In this document: positions 1 through 8,300 of the stretch, in pieces
Numbering within the stretch: position 1 is the stretch's first letter
Layout: each line of letters opens with the position of its first letter
From: Clostridiales bacterium
GTDB taxonomy: Bacteria; Bacillota; Clostridia; Lachnospirales; Lachnospiraceae
Length of the DNA: 64,000 nucleotides
Assembly (NCBI GenBank): GCA_021202015.1
Contig: JAJQDV010000042.1
Span: forward strand, 53,389-117,388
Direction of reading: 5' to 3'
Program-made: the position numbers and the translations under genes
The notes under the pieces: model-generated
Seen by the model: the letters and a program-made list of their open reading frames with translations, nothing else
What the model was told of the DNA's origin: nothing
Databases searched by the model: none

Positions 1-1
1 T

Positions 2-688
2 GAGGTCAGCCCCGTTATCAATGAATACGCGGCGGTGGGAAGCAGCGGCTGGTATCAGTATGCGTATACCATCGACACGTCGAACTTTGACAGCGACGGG
101 ATCTACCGCATCACCGTTTCCTCCGAGGACGAAGCGGGCAACCTGCCGGAGACCACCAATTATGACGAATGCGAGGTGCTCTTCCGGGTGGACACGACGG
201 TTCCGGAGATCACGGCTGTGAGCGGACTGGAGGAGGCGATCGTCAACGCGGAGTCCGTGGATGTGGACTTCGACATATATGATTCCATCGGACTTGCCTC
301 CGTGACTGCGTATATGGACGGCTCCGAGTATCAGACCTGGACGGGTGAGGAGATCGAGGGCCAGAATACTTATGAAGGAGCGTTTACGATCGAGGCTGCT
401 AATTCCACGCAGAGCGTAAGGATTGTGGTGAAAGATCTGGCGGGGAATGTGCTGGATACGGATGAGCAGAACGCGGACGGCGATTATATCTTCGATCCGG
501 GATTTGACTTTAACCGGGATATTACGGTTTCCACAAACTTCTTCGTTCGCTGGAGGGCGAATAAGGCGGCGTTCTGCGGAACGATCATCGCAGTCATCGT
601 GATTGCGGCGCTGATTGTGTTCGGCGTGGTATACAGAAGACGCAAAAAGGATGACAGTCGTGAGAAAGAAGCGGCGGCACAGGGATAA
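2..688 (+). CDS. C-terminal part of a membrane-anchored Ig-like repeat protein (partial)
   Basis: The frame is open from base 2, so the gene begins before the window; the GTG at 35 is internal. About 228 residues are visible. They hold beta-rich segments of bacterial Ig-like type, with motifs such as SSEDEAGNLPE and VVKDLAGNVLDT that resemble Ig-like repeats of large surface proteins. Near the end there is one membrane segment (FCGTIIAVIVIAALIVFGVVY) followed by a basic tail YRRRKKDD. No LPxTG motif is present, so it is probably held by the membrane helix with its repeats outside. The anchor layout resembles that of the VWA protein at 43747. Function unknown; adhesion or a secretion-associated surface role is a guess. 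Confidence 0.75.
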   Translation, partial: EVSPVINEYAAVGSSGWYQYAYTIDTSNFDSDGIYRITVSSEDEAGNLPETTNYDECEVLFRVDTTVPEITAVSGLEEAIVNAESVDVDFDIYDSIGLASVTAYMDGSEYQTWTGEEIEGQNTYEGAFTIEAANSTQSVRIVVKDLAGNVLDTDEQNADGDYIFDPGFDFNRDITVSTNFFVRWRANKAAFCGTIIAVIVIAALIVFGVVYRRRKKDDSREKEAAAQG

Positions 689-752
689 AAGCCTGCGAAG
701 CAGGTTCTCACAATAAGATAAGCGGTAACGATTCAGGACAGTTGCGATAAGC

Positions 753-778
753 GCACGGCGCGGGGAGCCGCGCCGTGC
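753..778. terminator. Strong GC-rich hairpin between opposed genes
   Basis: An 11-bp perfect stem (GCACGGCGCGG pairing with CCGCGCCGTGC) surrounds a GGAG loop. It lies in the gap after the Ig-like gene and before the reverse-strand ATPase gene, which converge here. No T-run follows on either strand, so it may be a weak or factor-assisted terminator or an RNA-stabilising end. A second, weaker hairpin (stem CCTGC/GCAGG) lies just after the stop codon at about 691-704. The rest of 689-880 holds no supported gene. Confidence 0.45.
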
Positions 779-880
779 AAAAGCGGATAAAAATATTTCG
801 ATAAAAGGGGAGCAATCACAGTGAGATTGTGATTCATATGGTACAGGAGTGACAGGGGGTCTGATGGAGATCGCACAGGC

Positions 881-2584
881 TTATCGGGAGGCTGAGTCCG
901 CCAGCACAACCCGGCAGCGTTTCTTATAGCAGGCGATTCCGTATTTCAGAATCTCCTCGATCCCTTCTTCCTTAAGCTTTTCATCATAGTGCATCTTATC
1001 AATCTGGTTCAGTGCTTCCTGGCATACAGAGTCAAAATCACCGTTTTCCGCATACTTGACCTCCACGACGATGCCAAGATCTTCTTTTTCGATCTCGATC
1101 AGGATATCGCTGTAACCGTCCCCGGATTCTGTATTTGAAGAGACGATCCAGGAATCCATTACGCTAAGGATCCCTAAAAGTATACCGTGGAAAAAATTTT
1201 CTTTGCGTTCTTTCCGAACAAAGGTATCCCGGATGCTGATGGTTTTCCTCAGCCAGATACCGAACTGCTCCTCCACGCCTTTCGCATCTCCGTTTTTTAA
1301 AGCCTCACAGAAACGGTTCGCGAGATCTCCGTCTTTCCGCACATTTTCGCGGAAAAGATCCATAATCTGCGTGGAAAAAACAGAATGGATTTCCCGGTTT
1401 GGTATGGCAAGTACGAATCGGTTCCCGTCAGGTTTTCCTCTCTGGGTCAGATAGCCTGTCGTGAACAGGACGCTCCATATATTCTCTATGGAAGCGTACA
1501 TATCACGATAGGTAAGCTCCGGGTAGATTTCTTTTCGAATGGTTTCACCGGCCAGCAGTTTTTCGATTTCCCGTTTTGTGGTGCCGCTGTTGTCAGACTC
1601 ACGGATAAAACGTCGGACGGCATCGTTCCCGCTGGTGTTGATCCAGTAATTTTCCGGCTGTGCTTCCGGATCGGCTCCTAATGTATAGCAATGGTTGATC
1701 ACATCCCACGGACAATACACATTCGCGTTTCCGAATTGATACCCGTCATACCACTCTCTCATCGTATCGTAATGAGCAGATAAGCCATAATACGCCAGTA
1801 AATCCTGAACTTCCCGATCTGTAAACCCGAAATACTCATCGAATCGGATATTTGTGATGGATAAAACGGACACATTATTCAATCCGGTAAATATGCTTTC
1901 TTTGGAAATCCTCATACATCCGGTCAGCACTGAAAACTGAAGGCTCGCATTTGTCTTTAATGCCTGTTCAAACAGATTGCGGATCAGGAAGATCATTTCA
2001 TCATAATAACCGTTTTCATGAGCCTTGGCCAGCGGCATGTCATATTCGTCGATCAGGATGACGACTTTGCTTTTGTGATGTTTCTCCAATAATTCAGAAA
2101 GTACCCTCAGACTGCTGTATAATGTACTTTCTTCCATATCATCATGCAGCAGGCGTCGGAATTTATATTTTTCCTCATCTGTGAGAAGATCGCTGTACAA
2201 AAGATATTGAAATCGTCTCGCCTCTGTATTTATGGTGTCCACCGCCATCTTGAAAGCTATACGAAAGGACGGCGCATTCATATTCTTCAGTGAAACAGAA
2301 ATTACCGGAAATTTCCCCATGTATTTTTCACAGAGTGCGGTCTCTTTTGATATTTCCAGGCTGTCAAACAGTTCTTTGTGGTCTCCGATTTCAAAAAAAT
2401 ATTTCAGCATACTCATGTTGAGGCTCTTTCCGAAACGGCGGGGGCGGGTAAACAGACTTACCTCGCTCCAGTTATTCAGAAGATCGCGGATCAGGCCTGT
2501 CTTATCTACATAATAAAAGTTATTTAACCGCAGTTTTTCAAAATCTTCAATTCCGATGGGAAGCTTCTTTTTTATCAAAGCCAT
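881..2584 (-). CDS. AAA-ATPase-like / PD-(D/E)XK nuclease-superfamily protein
   Basis: A 567-residue protein of the type with an N-terminal AAA-ATPase-like domain (PF09820-like) and a C-terminal PD-(D/E)XK fold (PF08011-like). The opening IGIEDFEKLR...YYVDKTGLI is typical. The P-loop variant is TRPRRFGKS, Walker B is VVILIDEYDMPL, and the nuclease-type core is SGDGYSDILIEI followed by GIVVEVKY. Such genes are common, often multicopy, in gut Firmicutes and Bacteroidetes; their role is not settled, and a nucleic-acid or mobile-element function is only inferred. The ATG has a good site (AGGGGGAC) and its own promoter. It is a single gene facing the upstream gene. Confidence 0.88.
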   Translation of the reverse strand: MALIKKKLPIGIEDFEKLRLNNFYYVDKTGLIRDLLNNWSEVSLFTRPRRFGKSLNMSMLKYFFEIGDHKELFDSLEISKETALCEKYMGKFPVISVSLKNMNAPSFRIAFKMAVDTINTEARRFQYLLYSDLLTDEEKYKFRRLLHDDMEESTLYSSLRVLSELLEKHHKSKVVILIDEYDMPLAKAHENGYYDEMIFLIRNLFEQALKTNASLQFSVLTGCMRISKESIFTGLNNVSVLSITNIRFDEYFGFTDREVQDLLAYYGLSAHYDTMREWYDGYQFGNANVYCPWDVINHCYTLGADPEAQPENYWINTSGNDAVRRFIRESDNSGTTKREIEKLLAGETIRKEIYPELTYRDMYASIENIWSVLFTTGYLTQRGKPDGNRFVLAIPNREIHSVFSTQIMDLFRENVRKDGDLANRFCEALKNGDAKGVEEQFGIWLRKTISIRDTFVRKERKENFFHGILLGILSVMDSWIVSSNTESGDGYSDILIEIEKEDLGIVVEVKYAENGDFDSVCQEALNQIDKMHYDEKLKEEGIEEILKYGIACYKKRCRVVLADSASR

Positions 2585-2687
2585 TTTCCGTCCCCCTCAT
2601 ATTTTGCAGCCGGTTCGATATCCGCTGTTCTGCAGATAAGGATGTTCATGTATATCCCGGATTTGTAATGCGTCGGCAATCAATCTT

Positions 2688-2716
2688 ATTATACCCTGCT
2701 TCAACAGACCTGACAA
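2688..2716 (-). promoter_or_regulatory. Sigma-A-type promoter for the reverse-strand AAA-ATPase gene
   Basis: Read on the minus strand: -35 TTGTCA (2716-2711), 17-bp spacer, -10 TATAAT (2693-2688). Transcription should start near 2681, giving a leader of about 97 nt before the ATG at 2584. Confidence 0.7.
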
Positions 2717-2809
2717 TGAAAAACTCAGAGGAGATTTTATTTTCCTGCATTTTGAATTACATTCCTGCGGTTAAATTTCATCAGTTTGAAAGGAGAATGA
2801 AACGATGCT

Positions 2810-3772
2810 ATGAACAGTTTAATACAAAGTACACAGTTGGAAGAACTGTCCTTCGGTTCGGATTTCGCGTATATCCTGTCGGACAGCGCGGGATTTTCAC
2901 TGACCGAATATAAGGTGCTCCACAATCAGAAGGACAGTATTTTTGTACCGTGCATGAAGCTCCTGTATAATGGGAAAACACAGCTCTATTATCGAACAGA
3001 TGGCTATCGATCTCTGGAGAATATTCTGCCGGTTTCTGATCCCGAAAATTTTCTGACGATTGTATATAATTTATTTTCTGCGGTCGTTCAGACCGGGAGG
3101 ATTGGATTCCTGTCCTGCAGGAAGATCGTCCCGGCCTTTGACAAATTTTTTGTGGAAGCCGGTACCGGCCGGGTGAGGCTGGTCTATCTGCCCGTGAGCG
3201 GAGGATTTTTCCCTGATGAAGCGGCGTTTGAAAATCAGCTGCGAAGCAGTCTGGTTCGATGGATTTCTGAATGCGATGCGCCGGATGGCTCCGCTGCCGG
3301 GAAGCTGATCGCGGATCTTTCTGACGGGCTGCTGTCCCTGGAGAAGCTGACGGAACGTATGCGCGATGGTATCGTTGTTTGTGCCGATTCGGATACAAAA
3401 GTGTTGTATGATTCGCGGCGGGAGCTTTCGCGATGCGAATATACGAAACCGAATTATATATCATCAACAGCGAAAATGCGATTGGAGGCTTTGAACGCTC
3501 CGGAAAGAGTTGTGTTGTATGTGAATAAAAATCCGTATGTGATCGGGAAAAATCCGGCAGCGGTGGACGGCGTGCTGTCTTTTAATAAGATGATCAGCCG
3601 TGTTCACTGCAGGATTATAAGGACTGGGGCAGAGTATCGTGTGGAGGACCTCGGAAGCGCCAACGGCACCTGGGTGAATCGCGTCCGTGTTCAGAGAAAT
3701 CAGGGGTTATTGATTCGGAATGGAGATATACTGCGGCTGGCCGACACGGATTTCCGGGTTTCTGTCTCATAG
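2810..3772 (+). CDS. FHA-domain protein with DUF6382-like N-terminus (type VII secretion-associated)
   Basis: A 320-residue cytoplasmic protein. Residues about 1-190 resemble the DUF6382 region found before FHA domains in Clostridia. Residues about 235-315 are a forkhead-associated domain with the expected marks: YVIGKN at the first strand, ISRVHC (the S-R-x-H signature) and LGSANGTWVN (the NGT turn). FHA domains bind phosphothreonine peptides, so this is likely a phospho-dependent scaffold, but no Ser/Thr kinase is visible nearby. It is the first gene of an operon with a ParA-like ATPase, YukD and EssC. The DUF6382 part could take the place of EssB, which is missing here; that is inference. 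AAGGAGA lies 13 nt upstream of the ATG. Confidence 0.82.
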   Translation: MNSLIQSTQLEELSFGSDFAYILSDSAGFSLTEYKVLHNQKDSIFVPCMKLLYNGKTQLYYRTDGYRSLENILPVSDPENFLTIVYNLFSAVVQTGRIGFLSCRKIVPAFDKFFVEAGTGRVRLVYLPVSGGFFPDEAAFENQLRSSLVRWISECDAPDGSAAGKLIADLSDGLLSLEKLTERMRDGIVVCADSDTKVLYDSRRELSRCEYTKPNYISSTAKMRLEALNAPERVVLYVNKNPYVIGKNPAAVDGVLSFNKMISRVHCRIIRTGAEYRVEDLGSANGTWVNRVRVQRNQGLLIRNGDILRLADTDFRVSVS

Positions 3773-3817
3773 GAAAGTTCGTCCTGTGAGACAAAAAAGC
3801 TCCGCGGGGAGGGAAAA

Positions 3818-4876
3818 ATGGAAAGACCACGGATCATCATTGCAGAAACAGATGTTGAGTATGTTTTGCCGCTTCAACAGATATTTGTTGCAGAATTATT
3901 TGACAGGGCGGATCTGGAAATCATTACGGAACGGGAGTATTTCGAAATATTATTTTCCGCGCCGCAGAAAGCGGAGATTCTGATTGTCTCTGAAGATTTG
4001 TATGATATGAAACTGCAGAAGCATAATATCGCCCATGTATTCCTTCTGTCAGAGCAGGAAGAGAAAGGAGACACGGCGGAACTGAATGTGAACCTGATTT
4101 ACAAATATACCAGCATCAGGGATATATTTCATGTGATCACGGGCAAAAGCGCGGATGTGCTGCAGACAGAGGCCGGAGGGAAAAAAGAAGCGCAGATCGT
4201 TGTGGTTACATCGGCTTCGGGCGGCGTCGGAAAGACCACGACGGCCGTGGGTCTGGCTGCGGTGCTGAGCAAAAATTACAGGAGGGTTCTGTATATCAAT
4301 ACCGATTCTCTTCAGACCTTCCGGCATCTGCTGCAGAATCATACGCCGATTACAGGGAACGACATATACTCCGAACTGATGCATGCGGACAATGGTATTT
4401 ACGGCAGGATCCGGCATGTCATCCGAAAAGAGCTGTTCAATTACCTTCCGCCGTTTAAGGCAGCGTTGATTTCGCTGGGCCTTGGTCCGGATGTTTTCGG
4501 AAAGATCGCGGCATCAGCCAGATCCTCCGGGGATTTTGATGTTGTGCTGGTCGATGCCGACAGCAGCTTTGATGAAAACAAGACGAAGCTGCTGGAGCTG
4601 GCGGATAAAGTTATCTTCGTGACCGGACAGAACGCGGCTTCGGTTACGGCGACAAATATTCTGATCGAGAATATCAACGGAATTGACAATGAAAAGTACG
4701 TTTTTCTGTGCAATAACTTTGAGAGAGACGCTGATAATGCGCTGATTTCCCCGCAGATCCCGCTGAAATTCGGGGTCAGCGAGTATGTGGAGCATTTTCA
4801 TCATTATGACCGGATGAAGGGTGTGGATTTTGCCGGCCAGACCTGTTTTCAGCGGGCGGCCTATCTGCTGGAATAA
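3818..4876 (+). CDS. ParA/MinD-like P-loop ATPase of the secretion operon
   Basis: A 352-residue protein. Residues about 1-115 form a receiver-like alpha/beta domain without a clear phospho-acceptor. The deviant Walker A SGGVGKTT follows, with K139, then the MinD-type core (VVLVDADSSFDENK as Walker B region). The layout recalls CpaE-type ATPases, which position secretion or pilus machines at the membrane. No C-terminal amphipathic helix of MinD type is evident. It starts 45 bp after the FHA gene with a GGGGAGGG site and precedes yukD and essC, so spatial control of the secretion apparatus is the likely role. ParA-like ATPases are not core parts of the Bacillus or Staphylococcus type VII systems. 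Confidence 0.83.
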   Translation: MERPRIIIAETDVEYVLPLQQIFVAELFDRADLEIITEREYFEILFSAPQKAEILIVSEDLYDMKLQKHNIAHVFLLSEQEEKGDTAELNVNLIYKYTSIRDIFHVITGKSADVLQTEAGGKKEAQIVVVTSASGGVGKTTTAVGLAAVLSKNYRRVLYINTDSLQTFRHLLQNHTPITGNDIYSELMHADNGIYGRIRHVIRKELFNYLPPFKAALISLGLGPDVFGKIAASARSSGDFDVVLVDADSSFDENKTKLLELADKVIFVTGQNAASVTATNILIENINGIDNEKYVFLCNNFERDADNALISPQIPLKFGVSEYVEHFHHYDRMKGVDFAGQTCFQRAAYLLE

Positions 4877-4961
4877 TCCGGTTTTTGCGGCAGAAGGGCA
4901 ATCAGCAGCAGAAATGCCGGGCAGATTCCGGGCGTGGATTAAAGCAATCAGGAGGAAAGAA

Positions 4962-5267
4962 ATGAACGAGACAGCGGTGGTGACCTTTTGCAATCCGGGC
5001 CGAGGACAGACTGTCGAACTGGAAATACCTGTGGATATCACAGCGAATGATCTGATTCTGGCGCTGAACGAAGCATATCATCTGGAAATGGATACCGAAA
5101 ATATTTTTCACTGTTATTTTGCTGCGGAACATCCGATCGCTTTTCTGAGGGGCAATAAGCGGCTTTCAGATTTTGGAGTCAGAAACGGGACGGTGATTAT
5201 TTATAAGCAGGATTGCGGGGGCAGTGCGATGCGCGGCCGGAAACCGGCAGCAGGGCAGATGCGGTGA
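4962..5267 (+). CDS. yukD: YukD/EsaB-family ubiquitin-like protein
   Basis: A 101-residue protein that begins at the ATG after AGGAGGAAAGA; a longer upstream open frame has no ribosome binding site. The sequence reads as a beta-grasp fold: a first hairpin (TAVVTFCNPGRGQTVELEIP), a helix (TANDLILALNEAY), and a final strand ending GVRNGTVIIYKQ. YukD/EsaB proteins are ubiquitin-like accessory or regulatory parts of type VIIb secretion and are not conjugated. The tail after about residue 85 (rich in G, R, K) is longer than usual. Placement right before essC supports the call. Confidence 0.78.
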   Translation: MNETAVVTFCNPGRGQTVELEIPVDITANDLILALNEAYHLEMDTENIFHCYFAAEHPIAFLRGNKRLSDFGVRNGTVIIYKQDCGGSAMRGRKPAAGQMR

Positions 5268-5301
5268 AAGACTCCGTGAAGGCATTTAAGGGGAGACTGA
5301 A

Positions 5302-8300
5302 GTGAGTTATCAATACAAACTGATGGTTTATAACAGAAATATGTATAAGGAATTTGAAATACCTCCGGATATGGAAAGAACGAAGGTCGGCACTGCCCCG
5401 GCGTGTGAATTTCGCCTGAACCCCGATTTTTTCTTTGGTGAGATAGAGGTTTCCCTGGAAAAAAAAGAGGTGTGGTCACTGCAGTGTTCGGATCGGCTTT
5501 ACATCAGCCGCGGGGATGTAAGGAAGCTTTATTTTACGGAGCTGAAACAGGGGGATTTTCTTTTTATCTGTTACGCGGAGTCCGGAGAGACTGCCTTTGC
5601 TCTGCGGTTTATGATTGATTTCGAGGCGGAGCTTCCGAAATATAACTGGAAAATCGACCTGGCACAGAAAGAGTGCCTGTCGATCGGTGATCGGGCCGGA
5701 TCCGAAATAGAGCTGGAAAGCGACTTCGGGAAAGATACTCTGGTTATCATACGGACATCCGCGGGCAGATCTGAGCTTGCAGAAGAAAAGTCACTGTACG
5801 GAACCTGTGTCAACGGAAAAAGGATTTCCGCGGCGACAGTCCTGCGGAATTCGGATTTCATCTCGATTGCGGATTTCTCGGCGTATTACAAAGACGGCAT
5901 GCTTTATTTCAGCCATCAGAATGTGAGAACCTGTAATGTCGAAAAGACTGCCGTCCGTCCGGAAACGGATACAACCTATCCGATGTTTGTCCGGAACACA
6001 CGGATCCGGACCGCCTGCGATGATACAAAGATCAATATACTGGATCCTCCGGAAATACCGTCCAAACCGGACCGGAACATTGTGACCTCTCTTATGCCGG
6101 CGGTCGTCCTGTTCGCGCTTGTGGTCATACTTCGTGGCGTGTTGAGTACAACCGGCGGAACCTTTGTGCTGTTCAGCATCTGTTCCATGGGGCTCGGTGT
6201 TGTCACATCTGTCGCCGGTCTGGTCAACGCCAGGCGAAAGTACAGGAAGGATTGCGAAGAGCGGCGAACTACATATGACGCTTATGTCAAAAAGAAACGG
6301 GAAGAAATAGAGGAAGCGCGCCGGGAAGAACTGAAGTGCCTGAGAGAGCAGTATTACAACACCATACAGGATCTGGAGCACATTGAGTGTTTTCGATCCT
6401 GCCTGTTTGACCGGATTCCGGAAGACGATGATTTCCTGGATGTATATCTCGGCGTCGGGACGACGCAGGCCGCAAGGGTGATTGATTATAAGCAAAAAGA
6501 GAAGCTGCAGGCAGGCGATGATCTGTGCATGATACCCGGACAGCTCTCCGAAGAATATAAATACATTTCGGACGCGCCGGTGGTTGTCAGCCTGAAGGAT
6601 GCAAACGCGGTCGGAGTGGTCGGAGAGGAAGACCGGCTGTATGATATGATGAAGTGCATCCTGATCGATCTCGTCAGCCGCCAGTATTCCGGGGATGTAA
6701 AACTGTATTTTCTGCTGCCGGAACAGGGCGAACTTTATGACTGGATCCGGCTGCTTCCCCATATCCGGGGAAGTGCTGCCCGGCGAAACATCGTCTGTGA
6801 CAGCGAGAGCAGAAATACGATTTTTGAGGATCTTTATAAGGAACTGACGGTTCGAAGCGAGTCGAAACAGCAGACCGGATATAACATCATTTTTGTGATG
6901 GATGAGAGGGGGATCAAGAGTCATCCCATCTCAAGATTTATAGAAAACGCGGCTTCCCTGCAGACGGTGTTTCTCTTTTTTGAAACGAAACCGGAGCGTC
7001 TGCCGCTGCACTGCAGCAGAGTGATTCAGCTGGAGGACGAAAACCGCGCGGTCCTGTTTGATACGCGGAACCGGGCAGATCAGAAAAGCTTTGTGTATAC
7101 ATCCGTTCCGGATGTGTGCATGGCGCGCGCGGTTCATGTACTGGCTCCCGTTTTCTGTGAGGAGATCAGCCTGGAAAGCGCTTTGCGGAAGAGCATATCC
7201 CTGTTTGAGCTTTTGGGGATCTACGGCGTCGGGGATCTGGATCTGAAAAAACGCTGGAGCGCATCCAGGATATATGACACGATGGCGGTGCCTCTCGGCG
7301 TCAACGCGAAGGATGATGTTGTGTACCTGGATCTGCATGAGAAATTCCACGGACCCCATGGTCTGGTCGCCGGGACGACCGGCTCCGGGAAAAGCGAGAT
7401 CCTGCAGACATTTATCCTGGGCGCCGCGACGCTGTTTCACCCGTATGAGATCGGTTTTGTCATCATTGATTTCAAGGGCGGCGGCATGGTAAATCAGTTC
7501 AGGGATCTTCCACATCTGATCGGCGCGATTACCAATATCGACGGGAAAGCGATCGACCGATCCTTAAAATCCATCAAGGCGGAACTGCTGAAACGGCAGG
7601 AACTGTTTGCGGAGGCGGAGGTCAATCACATTGACAAATATATCAAAGCCTGGAAGGCAGGGAAGGCAAAGACCGCACTGCCGCATCTGGTGATCGTGGC
7701 AGACGAGTTTGCCGAACTGAAAGCGGAGCAGCCGGAATTCATGAAGGAACTGATCAGCGCGGCGCGGATCGGCAGGAGCCTGGGGGTTCATCTGATCCTT
7801 GCCACGCAGAAGCCGGCCGGCCAGGTGAATGAGCAGATCTGGAGCAACTCGAGGTTCAAACTGTGTCTGAAGGTCCAGACGCGGGAGGACAGTAACGAGG
7901 TGTTGAAATCCCCTCTGGCGGCGGAGATCCGGGAACCGGGACGCGCTTATCTGCAGGTCGGGAATAATGAGATCTTCGAGCTTCTTCAGTCCGGATTTTC
8001 CGGCAGCCCGGAAAAGAGCGACAACGGCAATCTGAAGTCCTTTGACATCTACGCACTGGATTTTAAGGGAACCAGGAAGCCGGTGTTCCGGCAGAGGCCG
8101 CAGAAGAGCACCGATTCCCGCACACAGCTGGAGGCAATCGTGGATTATGTGCGCCGGTATTGCGAGAAAAACGGGATCGCGCGCCTTCCGGAGATCTGCC
8201 TGCCCGCACTGGAAAGCGTCATTGTGTGTGATACGGTTCGGTATGGCTGCGGGAAAAATCAGGAAATGTGTACTGCCATCGGTTTGTACGATGATCCGGA